Source of the DNA: Myroides injenensis M09-0166
GTDB taxonomy: Bacteria > Bacteroidota > Bacteroidia > Flavobacteriales > Flavobacteriaceae
Direction of reading: 5' to 3'
NCBI RefSeq assembly: GCF_000246945.1
Contig: NZ_BAEX01000008.1
Span: 1 to 58,584 of the forward strand
Length of the DNA stretch: 58,584 bases
This document shows, in pieces, positions 1 to 8,825 of the stretch. How positions within the stretch are numbered: position 1 is the first letter of the stretch; each line of letters opens with the position of its first letter. Position numbers and translations under genes: made by a program. Below the pieces are notes generated by a model. The model was not told the origin of the DNA. It worked only from the letters and a program-made list of their open reading frames with translations, and searched no databases.

Positions 1-81
1 TGATTCTAGAGCTTTTTTTGCTGCAACTTTGCTGATTTCTGCATCTTTTGCAATAGCATCGATTAATTCTGTTTTGTTCAT
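1..81 (-). CDS. HU-family DNA-binding protein, N-terminal part
   Basis: The first 27 codons of a small nucleoid protein read leftwards off the window edge, beginning MNKTELIDAIAKDAEIS and continuing KVAAKKALES. This matches the conserved start of HU/IHF proteins, which bind and bend DNA as dimers to organise the chromosome. Only the first two helices are present; the DNA-binding beta arms lie outside the window. A consensus promoter lies upstream on the same strand at 124-154. Whether this is HU or an IHF-like paralogue cannot be decided from the fragment. Confidence 0.9.
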   Translation of the reverse strand, partial: MNKTELIDAIAKDAEISKVAAKKALES

Positions 82-123
82 AATAATTTTTTTTAAAAGG
101 TTAACTTTCTTAACGTCCTTATA

Positions 124-154
124 CAAATTTAGGGTTATTCTATAATTATACAAA
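124..154 (-). promoter_or_regulatory. Bacteroidota-type promoter for the HU gene
   Basis: On the minus strand a -33 box TTTG (151-154) is followed after 19 bases by a -7 box TAAATTTG (124-131), fitting the TTTG / TAnnTTTG consensus of Bacteroidota sigma factors. It leaves a leader of roughly 35 nt before the HU start codon at 81. Confidence 0.75.
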
Positions 155-250
155 CATTTTAAAAAAAAATACTTAAAAGTTAAAAAACTATTATTTTGAT
201 AATTTGTATAAAAAGACTTGTTTTTGTTTAATGTTCTGATTTTTAATTAC

Positions 251-1195
251 TTATAGTGCTTTTGCGTTTGTAGAAAAACTCATGCCATTTAGCAAATCAC
301 TAGTGTTCATTTGCTTTTTTCCTGGAAATTGAACAGTTAAAAGCTGTAAAAAGCCATTGTTTACTGCTATTTTCATTTCTTTTTTAGTCGTAACAATAGT
401 TCCAAGCTCCAAATTATGCGAATTTTCTTCAAAAAGTGATTGATGAATTTTTACATTCCATTCATTATCATTGTCTTTGATAATACACCAAGCACTTGGA
501 TAAGGGCTTAATCCTCTAATCTGATTGTGGATCTCTTTCCCTTCTTTATTAAAATCAATTTTACAATTGTCTTTATTTAATTTATAAGCTGTTTTTGTTT
601 CTTCCTTAGGTTGATGTAGTAATGTGTAATCACCTAAAGAAATTAATTTTAAACTTTCGATAACTGTATCAGCGCCTAGGTGCATTAATTTGTCATGTAA
701 TTCTCCTGCATTTTCATCAGGTAGAATATCTGTTTCTTTCTTAAGTAGAATTGCACCTGTATCAATTTTTTCATCTATAAAAAATGTAGTTACTCCAGTT
801 TTTGTTTCACCATTTATAATAGCCCAATTTATAGGAGCAGCACCTCGATAGTCTGGTAGGAGCGAAGCGTGAAGATTGAATGTTCCATATTCAGGCATTT
901 TCCATACTACTTCTGGTAACATTCTAAAGGCTACGACGACTTGAAGATTTGCATTATAGCTTTTAAGTTCTTCAAGAAAGTTTTCATCTTTTAGATTTGT
1001 AGGCTGTAGTATAGGTAAATTCTTATCCAAAGCGTATTGTTTTACTGCAGAGTATTTTATTTTCTGTCCTCTTCCTGCAGGTTTATCAGGCGCAGTTATT
1101 ACAGCAACAATATTATATTTATTTTGATAGATAGCATCAAGGATACCTACTGCAAAATCAGGAGTTCCCATAAATATGATTCGTAGATCTTTCAT
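251..1195 (-). CDS. fmt: methionyl-tRNA formyltransferase
   Basis: Transfers a formyl group from 10-formyl-tetrahydrofolate to the methionine on initiator tRNA, giving fMet-tRNA for translation start. The 314 residues match the usual length. The N-terminal formyltransferase fold starts RIIFMGTPDFAV, carries the active-site segment NLHASLLPDYRGAAPI with its catalytic His, and the later Asp in FFIDEKIDTGAI; the C-terminal tRNA-binding domain follows from about residue 205. Its ATG overlaps the recQ stop codon as ATGA, so the two are probably translationally coupled. The gap to HU contains the HU promoter. Confidence 0.97.
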   Translation of the reverse strand: MKDLRIIFMGTPDFAVGILDAIYQNKYNIVAVITAPDKPAGRGQKIKYSAVKQYALDKNLPILQPTNLKDENFLEELKSYNANLQVVVAFRMLPEVVWKMPEYGTFNLHASLLPDYRGAAPINWAIINGETKTGVTTFFIDEKIDTGAILLKKETDILPDENAGELHDKLMHLGADTVIESLKLISLGDYTLLHQPKEETKTAYKLNKDNCKIDFNKEGKEIHNQIRGLSPYPSAWCIIKDNDNEWNVKIHQSLFEENSHNLELGTIVTTKKEMKIAVNNGFLQLLTVQFPGKKQMNTSDLLNGMSFSTNAKAL

Positions 1196-3087
1196 CGCTT
1201 TATATATTGATTTTTATTATTGATAATTATTTTATTCTCTTCTAGAAGTAATTGTAGAATAGTTGTTAACTGATTTTTATTTATTTGAGTAACAGAACTT
1301 ATTTGTTCCATATTTTTTGGTTCTTCACTTAACAAGTTTAATACAATGTCTTTGTTATCAGAGGAAATTATTTGCCTTTTGCTTTTTTTAGATTGACAGG
1401 TGGAACACGTTCCACAATCTTCTTCTAAAACTTCATCAAAGTATTTTAAAAGTATTTTATTCTTGCAAATATCTTGATTTTCAATATAAAACAACATTGA
1501 CTTAAATTGATTAATCTTTAATTCATTTTGTTGTTTTAAATAAGAAAATGTGCGGTATAATGCTCTATCTTCTTCCCATGGTTCATTAAAAACGATAGAA
1601 ATATCATTATCCTCTGGGGTATAGATACATAATTTTTCTTCTTTCCACTTTTCTAGATATTTAAGGATATCATCAACACTCTCGTCTATTTGCTCACTTA
1701 TTAACTGTAAGTCGATTTCGGTTTCGTATTCGTGTATTCCTTGATAATATCGTAATATAAAAAGTAAAATACGTTCTTCGTGTTCATTATTATCTGCTAT
1801 ATCTAATAACTCTCCACTAGTGGCTATAAATTGCAATTTAGTTTTTATATTTTGGCTCTGCGAAAATTTTAAAATACCTTGTCTATCTAAGAATTGTAGA
1901 GCATTATAAGCTTGTTTATGTTGGAATTTATTGTGATTGCAGAAAGCATTGAAATTAAAACTATAGTTGTCATTAAAACCTTCACCATAGGCTATATTTA
2001 GGTAATTGTTTAATTTGCGATAAACAAGTTTTAAAAAATCCTTATCAAATAGCGTTTTAGAAAACTGCTCTTTATTTGTAGCTATGTCATCTCCTGAAAT
2101 TAGAATAGTAGCGAATGATTTTTTTCCATCACGTCCTCCGCGACCTGCTTCTTGATAGTAATTCTCAATGTTTTCTGGAATCTGGACATGTATAACGTTT
2201 TTTACGTTTTGTTTGTCTATTCCCATTCCAAAAGCATTAGTAGCTACTATTATTGGACTTTTCTCTTCTATCCATTCTTTTAGTCTCTTTTTTTTCTCGG
2301 TACCGCTTAGTCCACCATGAAAGAAAGTTGCTTTAAAACCAAGACTATTAAGTTGATTTGAATAATATTGACTATCTCTTCTATTTCTTACGTAGATAAT
2401 AGTAGGGGCATTGTTTTTGCGCAATATTTTTTCTACTACATTAATTTTGTTTTCAACTTTATATACTCCATAGATTAAGTTTTCTCTAAAAAAGCTTTTC
2501 GTAAATATATTTGGCTGTTCAAGTTTGAGTGAGAGACAAATGTCTTTTACGACTCTATTATTTGCAGAAGCAGTTAAAGCAATAATAGAAACTGTGGGAA
2601 ACAATTCTCTTAGTTGTGAAAGTTGAAGATACGCAGGTCGGAAGTCATGCCCCCATTGAGAGATACAGTGAGCTTCGTCAATTGCTATAAGATTGACTTT
2701 TAATTTTTCAATTCGATCTAATATCCAGGTTTGTTGTAGTCTTTCAGGTGAGAGATAAAGAAATTTATAATTACCATACATACAGTTATCAAATATTGCA
2801 TCGATGTCAGAAATAGATGCGCTACCGACAATAGCAATAGCTTTTATACCTTTGTTAGTAAGATTATTAACTTGATCTTCTATTAATGCGATAAGGGGAG
2901 AAACCACAATACATACACCGGGCATCATTAAAGCAGGTAGCTGAAAGCAAATACTTTTTCCTCCACCAGTAGGTAATAAAGCAAATGTATCTTTATTTTT
3001 AAGAACAGAGTCAATGATTTCCTGTTGTGGATATCTAAAACTAACGTGTTTCCAATATTTTTGAAGTATCTCTAAAGCGTTATGCAT
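1192..3087 (-). CDS. recQ: RecQ-type ATP-dependent DNA helicase
   Basis: A superfamily 2 3'-5' DNA helicase acting in recombination and fork repair. Visible motifs are Walker A TGGGKSICFQLP near residue 40, the DEAH box in IDEAHCISQWGHDF, motif III LTASA, and motif VI YYQEAGRGGRDG. The RQC zinc-binding cysteines are C-x-large gap-DCGTCSTC near residues 540-570, followed by a winged-helix-like tail. At 631 residues it ends without a clear HRDC domain. Bacteroidota often have more than one RecQ paralogue, so this may not be the only copy. It precedes fmt with a 4-base overlap. Confidence 0.95.
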   Translation of the reverse strand: MHNALEILQKYWKHVSFRYPQQEIIDSVLKNKDTFALLPTGGGKSICFQLPALMMPGVCIVVSPLIALIEDQVNNLTNKGIKAIAIVGSASISDIDAIFDNCMYGNYKFLYLSPERLQQTWILDRIEKLKVNLIAIDEAHCISQWGHDFRPAYLQLSQLRELFPTVSIIALTASANNRVVKDICLSLKLEQPNIFTKSFFRENLIYGVYKVENKINVVEKILRKNNAPTIIYVRNRRDSQYYSNQLNSLGFKATFFHGGLSGTEKKKRLKEWIEEKSPIIVATNAFGMGIDKQNVKNVIHVQIPENIENYYQEAGRGGRDGKKSFATILISGDDIATNKEQFSKTLFDKDFLKLVYRKLNNYLNIAYGEGFNDNYSFNFNAFCNHNKFQHKQAYNALQFLDRQGILKFSQSQNIKTKLQFIATSGELLDIADNNEHEERILLFILRYYQGIHEYETEIDLQLISEQIDESVDDILKYLEKWKEEKLCIYTPEDNDISIVFNEPWEEDRALYRTFSYLKQQNELKINQFKSMLFYIENQDICKNKILLKYFDEVLEEDCGTCSTCQSKKSKRQIISSDNKDIVLNLLSEEPKNMEQISSVTQINKNQLTTILQLLLEENKIIINNKNQYIKR

Positions 3088-3140
3088 AATAAATGTGAAA
3101 CTGTTAGAGTTGTTTGTGTACGAATATAGTAAATATATGA

Positions 3141-3183
3141 ATGTTAAGAGGGTTATAGTTATGAACTATAACCCTCTTAACAT
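3141..3183 (-). terminator. perfect 20-bp hairpin terminator
   Basis: A perfect inverted repeat: 20-bp arms at 3141-3160 and 3164-3183 around a 3-nt loop. It lies just beyond the stop of the NTPase gene at 3200 and before recQ, so it likely ends the NTPase transcript. The flank on the minus side has only a weak T-run; the stem is unusually long and without mismatch. Confidence 0.7.
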
Positions 3184-3199
3184 AAAAATAATATTATCT

Positions 3200-3733
3200 T
3201 TAGATACGTTCTAAAATAAATTTTATTCTAGCTTCAACAGTATCTCTAGGAACTTCTATTAAATCGTATCCGTATTTTTTATAAGTAGCAACTAAGTGTG
3301 CGTGAATTTCTTTTGCTTGCTCAAAATTTTCATATCGTTGTTCATCACTACTATATATATTTTCCCAAGGTGGCAACAAGAAAATTTGATGGTAAACATG
3401 TTTTTTACATGCTAAATCAAAACTTTCAGGGTAGTCATCCCCTTTATAATGCATATAAGCAAGTACATCAGGAATACCTCTATCTATAAAAACAATATCT
3501 GTATTCTCGTTAATTGCTTCTACATGTTGTTTTATTCTGCCTTCTAATAGTAATTGACTAAATAATAAAGGTTCAGTTAAAAATAAATTAGTAATACCTT
3601 TTTCTTGAGCTTGTTTAGTTACTTCTCTAGATATTTCTGGATAGCAAATATATCCTTGTCCGGTTAATTCGTTAATTAACGTTGTTTTTCCAGACCCTGG
3701 TCCTCCTATGATTAAGATGATTTTTTTATTCAT
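3200..3733 (-). CDS. P-loop NTPase of the AAA_28 / NadR-like type
   Basis: A predicted soluble nucleotide-binding protein of 177 residues. Walker A is GGPGSGKTTLINEL right at the N-terminus; a DRGIPD segment near residue 93 fits the Walker B/lid region of AAA_28 and NadR-kinase-like proteins. Substrate is unknown; a small-molecule kinase role is inference. An upstream in-frame start at 3751 adds only MIFTAK; the ATG at 3733 is preferred because the P-loop strand of relatives begins right after MNKKIILI. It is monocistronic, with a strong hairpin after it and divergent from the DUF493 gene. Confidence 0.8.
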   Translation of the reverse strand: MNKKIILIIGGPGSGKTTLINELTGQGYICYPEISREVTKQAQEKGITNLFLTEPLLFSQLLLEGRIKQHVEAINENTDIVFIDRGIPDVLAYMHYKGDDYPESFDLACKKHVYHQIFLLPPWENIYSSDEQRYENFEQAKEIHAHLVATYKKYGYDLIEVPRDTVEARIKFILERI

Positions 3734-3803
3734 TTTTGCTGTAAATATCAAAGGTGCAAAAGTACAATAAAATGTCAGTATGAAAAGTGTTTTAACTACA
3801 TCT

Positions 3804-3838
3804 TTTGAAATAAGTAACTGTAAAAATGATTATATTTG
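3804..3838 (+). promoter_or_regulatory. Bacteroidota-type promoter for the DUF493 gene
   Basis: A TTTG box (3804-3807) and TATATTTG (3831-3838) are 23 bases apart, at the long end of the usual range, and lie 18 bases before the DUF493 ATG. The leader would be about 10 nt. Confidence 0.65.
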
Positions 3839-3855
3839 CCTTATAATAAAGAGAT

Positions 3856-4140
3856 ATGGACGAAAAAACACAAGAATTTTATAAGCGCTTAAAAGAAGAG
3901 CTTGAAAAAGAGAGAAGTTGGCCAGGGCCTTATTTGTTTAAATTTATAATTCCAAATAATTTAGATAGTCTTGCTGTAATCGAAAAAGCATTTGATGGAA
4001 CAGATGCTGATATTCAGACACGTAATTCTAGCAATGGGGCTTTTACTAGTGTTTCTGTGAAAGTTACTATGCAAAATGGTCAAGAAATTGTTGATAAATA
4101 TATTGCAGTTTCTTCTATCGAGGGGCTTATCTCCTTGTAA
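3856..4140 (+). CDS. DUF493 (YbeD-like) family protein
   Basis: A 94-residue protein of the DUF493/YbeD family, an ACT-like ferredoxin fold. It shows the typical SWPGPYLFKFIIPN segment, a central acidic loop and the SVSVKVTM strand. In proteobacteria YbeD sits beside lipoate genes, but its role is unsettled and here the neighbours are DUF4290 and murA. A promoter lies immediately upstream, so the start is well placed. About 100 bases separate it from the next gene. Confidence 0.88.
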   Translation: MDEKTQEFYKRLKEELEKERSWPGPYLFKFIIPNNLDSLAVIEKAFDGTDADIQTRNSSNGAFTSVSVKVTMQNGQEIVDKYIAVSSIEGLISL

Positions 4141-4242
4141 AGTATATATTACTACCACAAGTTTACTTAAAAAACATATTTTTACAATAATATGAAGGAC
4201 GAACTTTGTCTTTACTATTGTAAACAATAACTATATCAAAGT

Positions 4243-4959
4243 ATGAAATTCAATTCAAAGGAAGCCATCGAGCATTTAGAATATAATACACTTAGAGAAC
4301 AATTGATCATTCCAGAATATGGAAGACATTTACAAAGTTTAATCAATCACGTGTGCAAAATAGAGGATCGTGAGGAAAGAAATAAAGCAGCTCAATATGC
4401 TATTAGTGTAATGGGAAGTATGAATCCTCATTTAAGAGATGTTCCTGATTTTCAGCACAAGCTTTGGGATCAGTTGTTTATGATGGCAGACTTTAAACTT
4501 GATGTAGATTGTCCTTTTCCTATTGTTACAAAAGAAACAATAAGTAGTAGACCTCAAAAACTTGAATATCCTCAGAATCATCCTAAGTATAGATTTTATG
4601 GTAATAATATTACTTACATGATTAATGAGGCATTGAAATTTGAAGATGGTGAAATGAAAGATGCTTTGATTATGGTCATTGCAAACCATATGAAAAAAAG
4701 TTATTTGAGTTGGAACAAAGATTCTGTTAAAGACGAAGTAATTTTTGAACATTTGTATGAACTTTCTAAAGGGCGAATTAATTTAGCCAAAAAAGAAGAA
4801 GAACTTTCTACAACAGCAAATCTAATTCAGGTAAATAGAAAACAGTCTAACAAAACTAATTATTCGAATAATTCTAATACCAATCAAAAGAATAATTCCA
4901 ACACCAATAAGAAGTATAAAAACAATAACAATAACCATCAGTTTAAAGCTAAGAAATAA
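4243..4959 (+). CDS. DUF4290 domain protein with Asn/Lys-rich tail
   Basis: A 238-residue cytoplasmic protein that matches DUF4290, a Bacteroidota family commonly found directly in front of murA. Residues 1-185 are helical and conserved in appearance (start FNSKEAIEHLEYNT; LIIPEYGRHLQ). Residues from about 195 on are a low-complexity run rich in Asn, Lys and Thr, likely disordered. The stop TAA shares its last base with the murA ATG, so the two genes are coupled. No biochemical function is known; a link to cell-wall synthesis is inference from position only. Confidence 0.88.
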   Translation: MKFNSKEAIEHLEYNTLREQLIIPEYGRHLQSLINHVCKIEDREERNKAAQYAISVMGSMNPHLRDVPDFQHKLWDQLFMMADFKLDVDCPFPIVTKETISSRPQKLEYPQNHPKYRFYGNNITYMINEALKFEDGEMKDALIMVIANHMKKSYLSWNKDSVKDEVIFEHLYELSKGRINLAKKEEELSTTANLIQVNRKQSNKTNYSNNSNTNQKNNSNTNKKYKNNNNNHQFKAKK

Positions 4960-6272
4960 TGAGTACATTCAGAATTGAGGGAGGATATAAATTGCAAGGC
5001 GAAGTTCACGCTCAAGGGGCAAAAAATGAGGCATTGCAAATTTTATGTGCTGTATTATTAACTCCTGAAAGAGTAGTAATTTCAAATATTCCTGATATAA
5101 TAGATGTTAATAAGCTAATAGAACTACTAGGGAAATTAGGAGTTAAGATAGAACATTTAGAACCAAATAAGATGAGCTTTCAAGCTGATGAGTTAGATTT
5201 GGACTATTTGATATCTGATGATTTTAAAGAGGGAGGAAAATCTCTAAGAGGCTCTATTATGATGGTTGGTCCTTTATTAGCTCGTTTTGGTAAAGGTTAT
5301 ATTCCTAAACCTGGTGGAGATAAAATAGGACGCCGCAGATTAGATACTCATTTTGAAGGATTTATTAAGTTAGGAGCTAAGTTTCGCTATAATAAAGAAG
5401 AATATTTCTATGGTGTAGAAGCTGATAAGTTAATCGGTACAGATATGTTATTGGAGGAAGCTTCTGTTACAGGTACTGCCAATATATTAATGGCATCTGT
5501 ACTTGCTGAAGGAATCACTACAATTTATAATGCTGCTTGTGAGCCCTATATTCAACAGTTATGTAAAATGTTGATTAGTATGGGAGCTAAGATTTCAGGA
5601 GTAGGTTCTAACTTGTTAGTTATAGAAGGAGTATCTGCATTAAAAGGATGTGAGCATAGAATGCTTCCTGATATGATAGAAGTTGGTTCATGGATTGGAT
5701 TAGCTGCCATGACTCAAAGTGAAGTAACAATCAAGAATGTTGGTTGGGAACATTTAGGAATAATTCCAAATACTTTTAGAAGATTAGGAATAACTTTAGA
5801 GAAACGTGGTGATGATATTTATATTCCAGCTCACGAGAATGGATATGAAATTCAAAGTTTCATTGATGGATCTATACTGACAATAGCTGATGCACCTTGG
5901 CCTGGGTTAACTCCTGACCTTTTGAGTGTTATATTAGTGGTTGCTACTCAAGCAAAAGGAGAAGTATTAATTCACCAGAAGATGTTTGAAAGTCGCCTAT
6001 TCTTTGTTGATAAACTCATTGATATGGGAGCCAAAATTATATTATGTGATCCACATAGAGCTGTAGTAATAGGACATGATTTTAAATCAAAATTGAAAGC
6101 GACAAAAATGTCTTCTCCAGATATTAGAGCTGGTATCTCACTGTTAATAGCAGCATTGTCAGCTCAAGGCACAAGCGTTATTCAAAATATAGATCAAATA
6201 GATCGAGGATATGAAAGAATTGATGAGCGTTTAAGAGCATTAGGTGCTAAAATAGAAAGAATAGAAGATTAA
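4959..6272 (+). CDS. murA: UDP-N-acetylglucosamine 1-carboxyvinyltransferase
   Basis: Catalyses the first committed step of peptidoglycan synthesis, transferring enolpyruvate from PEP to UDP-GlcNAc. Length (437 aa) and motifs fit MurA: the AKNEAL segment with Lys22, SLRGSIMMVGPLLARFG near residue 95, and the tail GYERIDERLRALGAKIER. The active-site loop reads KPGGDKIG, so the position of E. coli Cys115, target of fosfomycin, is Asp121 here. MurA with Asp at this site remains active and is fosfomycin-insensitive in other bacteria. It overlaps DUF4290 by one base and ends in a bidirectional hairpin. Confidence 0.97.
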   Translation: MSTFRIEGGYKLQGEVHAQGAKNEALQILCAVLLTPERVVISNIPDIIDVNKLIELLGKLGVKIEHLEPNKMSFQADELDLDYLISDDFKEGGKSLRGSIMMVGPLLARFGKGYIPKPGGDKIGRRRLDTHFEGFIKLGAKFRYNKEEYFYGVEADKLIGTDMLLEEASVTGTANILMASVLAEGITTIYNAACEPYIQQLCKMLISMGAKISGVGSNLLVIEGVSALKGCEHRMLPDMIEVGSWIGLAAMTQSEVTIKNVGWEHLGIIPNTFRRLGITLEKRGDDIYIPAHENGYEIQSFIDGSILTIADAPWPGLTPDLLSVILVVATQAKGEVLIHQKMFESRLFFVDKLIDMGAKIILCDPHRAVVIGHDFKSKLKATKMSSPDIRAGISLLIAALSAQGTSVIQNIDQIDRGYERIDERLRALGAKIERIED

Positions 6273-6290
6273 ATCATTCAATTATAAAAT

Positions 6291-6332
6291 AATAAGAAAG
6301 GGAGTTTCAGCAATGAAACTCCCTTTCTTATT
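6291..6332. terminator. bidirectional terminator between murA and the DUF5686 gene
   Basis: Perfect 19-bp arms at 6291-6309 and 6314-6332 around a 4-nt loop, with A- and T-rich flanks on both sides. It serves the converging murA (+) and DUF5686 (-) genes. If the minus-strand frame is corrected at 6384-6391, that gene's stop lands at 6336-6338, right against this stem. Confidence 0.85.
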
Positions 6333-6360
6333 ATTTTATTTCTGTATCATATCTAGAATC

Positions 6361-8820
6361 TTAATACCGATTACAATGCCGTGTTTTTTTTGGTGCATCA
6401 GAAGAAATAGAAGTGAAATAATCTATCCTAAAAGGTCTGAATTTTCCAAATCCAAAGTTGTTTAACCCTAAACTAAATTCTTGATATACATTTTTATCTG
6501 GTACTTCAAGCATGTGAAACCCAAATACGAAAGAGTATCTAGTTTTGTTTAATAAAGGAATTTTATTCATTAAATATCCTCTAAAATCATGTTCTAAATG
6601 GAAAGCAATAAATGATTTATTAGTGCTGTATTCATAATAAGGTAATAAGTTAAATTGCTTATTGTAAATACTACTTGACCCTATGAAAGTTTGATTACCA
6701 TTAAAATGTTTGTAATCTGTAAAAGCAATGTCATTTTTCTCTAAAAAACTTCCTGCACTTAGACCTATATATAAATTTCCAATGTTACTAATATTATTAT
6801 TGAATGTGGTTGAAAAACCTACATAAGTATAGTTATAATCAGAGGTTGTAGAATTTAATCCCTTTTCTAATTTTAAAGCTATAATAGGGTATTTAGAAAT
6901 TGGCAAATAAAGCTTTTGATTAGGGTAACTTATAATTTTTTGGTCAAAAATTATATTTAAGCCTAAACCAAATTTAAACATCTTGTTGTTCTTAAATGGT
7001 TCGCTTTCAAAATCATTGGGGTCAAGAGGATTGTTTGAAGTGAATTCAAGATTTGGAACGAAAGGGGGACTCTGTAAATGATTTGATATTGTTTTTCTAC
7101 TTGAGTACTCAATCTCTGAAGTAATTTTTATTCCTGTAAAGGCATATTGTTCATATGCTATTTTTAAATAGCTTTTCTGAAAATACTTAGCGTAGTTTTT
7201 ACCAAACCAAGCACTGGCAAAAGAGTTAATAGGTGTTTTAACAGGATCGTCTTGATTAAATTGTAAGATTGAATTACCTCCAGATAGCGTTATTGTGTTA
7301 TAGTTGTTTTTATTAAATAAATGAGAGGCATATCCAGATACTCTGTATTTATTTTCTGTAACCCCATAATTAACTATTGTACCAAGTTTTGTTTGTCTAT
7401 TATCATCATAAGTTTTAGTATAATCTATACCTGTAGTAACATTAAATCCTTGTACAGCATTAAAAGCAAAAGTCGAAAGCAAACCTCGATAAACATATTC
7501 TTTATTTTCGTAAGAGTTAAGATATTCGTATCCTTTTATTAATTTGAATAAGGTAAAGTTATTAGTCCTTTTATCTATCGAATCTAGTACAGCTCTAGTA
7601 TTATTAGAAGATAAAATTGTTTTGTCTTTAAAATTTTCTATTTCCTTATTCTTTAGAGGTAAAGGTCTAATTGCATCCCAATAAGCAGAAGATTTAGTGT
7701 TAAAATCATCTTCATATTGTATTAGCTCGATATTGAAATCTTTATTTGATATGTTTTCAATTTTTTGATAATTAGAATAATAAGAATCAAATTGACCAGT
7801 ATAATCAAACACTATAAATTTACCTTTTAAATAAATACTTTGAGAGTCTTTGACATAGAAATTGATATCCTTATTATACTTGTATTTTTGTTTTACAACA
7901 AGCTGTTTAATTTCTTTCATATCTACATTCTCACCATCCATTGCACCATAAAGAGAGGTTAATTGCCACCCATTGTCAATAATAGTAAGCTCTCCATCCA
8001 TTATCGGTTCTTTATCTCTTTTAGGAGAAAACTTAATAGTATATAAAGTATGATTATCTGCTGTTTTTTCTATTTGAGTTACTTTGAAATAGTAATAATT
8101 GCTTGCGTAGCTTGCTAGTGGAGAAACTAACTTTAATTGATTTGAAACTTTTTCGTCATAAAAATTAAGCTGGTTATCTGTACTAGTCTGTAAAAAGATA
8201 GCTTTATTCGTACCTATCTCAGTTTGCGCGATTACTTTTTCTTTAATATGGTTTTGATCTTTTCTTATTACTTCAGAAAAAAGCTCCCCTAAATAGATAT
8301 AATTATTGTTATTGCTTAAATCTAGGGTAGCATCTAGATCTTTTCTTTTCTGCCCTAAGAATGTTTCTCTCGTGCTTACAAGTTGTAAATTACCTTTTGA
8401 GTAATAATCAACTTTATACCTTGTAAGAGGTTTGTTTTTTCTGACTAGGTTTAGAATAAAGAGTGCGTAGTCATCCTGAGGATTTTTATATGTAAAAATA
8501 TTTTTGTCTTTCTCTTGTAGAGTAATTTCTAAAGGGGAATTGTATTCTTGATTTTTAGCTAAATCAATAATACGTGTAAGGTAACTTTCTGTCTGTATAA
8601 TTAAATTTCCCTTATTAATTGCAGGTATAGAAAAATTACCTTCAGCATCAGAAGTCGTTTGTATATCTGTGTTTTTTATGAAGATGATGCATTTAGGTAT
8701 TGGCAATCCATAATGATTAATTATTTTTCCTTTTAATACATCATCTTGCGCAAGAATACTACTATGACAAAATAGAGTAAGAAATATTACAAAAAAATAG
8801 AAGTATATCTTTGAATGCAT
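6361..8820 (-). CDS. DUF5686 outer-membrane protein with carboxypeptidase regulatory-like domain, probable C-terminal frameshift
   Basis: An 819-residue predicted outer-membrane protein. A signal peptide (MHSKIYFYFFVIFLTLFC, cleaved near ILAQ) is followed by a CarboxypepD_reg-like beta-sandwich (about 28-105, VLKGKIINHYGLPIPKC) and a long DUF5686 region with TonB-receptor-like alternating strands. Function is unknown. The last nine residues (KTRHCNRY) look wrong: an A8 run (T8 on the + strand, 6384-6391) precedes them, and removing one base gives HGIVIGIKILDMIQK with stop at 6336-6338, a plausible final beta strand. This is either a sequencing error or a true slippage site. It is followed by a shared terminator and preceded by aroQ at 5 bases. 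Confidence 0.85.
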   Translation of the reverse strand: MHSKIYFYFFVIFLTLFCHSSILAQDDVLKGKIINHYGLPIPKCIIFIKNTDIQTTSDAEGNFSIPAINKGNLIIQTESYLTRIIDLAKNQEYNSPLEITLQEKDKNIFTYKNPQDDYALFILNLVRKNKPLTRYKVDYYSKGNLQLVSTRETFLGQKRKDLDATLDLSNNNNYIYLGELFSEVIRKDQNHIKEKVIAQTEIGTNKAIFLQTSTDNQLNFYDEKVSNQLKLVSPLASYASNYYYFKVTQIEKTADNHTLYTIKFSPKRDKEPIMDGELTIIDNGWQLTSLYGAMDGENVDMKEIKQLVVKQKYKYNKDINFYVKDSQSIYLKGKFIVFDYTGQFDSYYSNYQKIENISNKDFNIELIQYEDDFNTKSSAYWDAIRPLPLKNKEIENFKDKTILSSNNTRAVLDSIDKRTNNFTLFKLIKGYEYLNSYENKEYVYRGLLSTFAFNAVQGFNVTTGIDYTKTYDDNRQTKLGTIVNYGVTENKYRVSGYASHLFNKNNYNTITLSGGNSILQFNQDDPVKTPINSFASAWFGKNYAKYFQKSYLKIAYEQYAFTGIKITSEIEYSSRKTISNHLQSPPFVPNLEFTSNNPLDPNDFESEPFKNNKMFKFGLGLNIIFDQKIISYPNQKLYLPISKYPIIALKLEKGLNSTTSDYNYTYVGFSTTFNNNISNIGNLYIGLSAGSFLEKNDIAFTDYKHFNGNQTFIGSSSIYNKQFNLLPYYEYSTNKSFIAFHLEHDFRGYLMNKIPLLNKTRYSFVFGFHMLEVPDKNVYQEFSLGLNNFGFGKFRPFRIDYFTSISSDAPKKTRHCNRY

Positions 8821-8825
8821 TCTTG

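Noticed and set aside
3298-3489. Plus-strand frame of 63 codons
   Set aside because: It lies wholly inside the NTPase gene on the other strand and resembles nothing.
4825-4956. Frameshift or repeat expansion at the end of the DUF4290 protein
   Set aside because: The Asn/Lys-rich tail is in frame, ends exactly at the murA overlap, and such tails are common in this family.
5319-5321. Asp in the MurA loop as a sequencing error
   Set aside because: Cys to Asp needs two base changes, the surrounding loop is intact, and Asp is a known natural variant.
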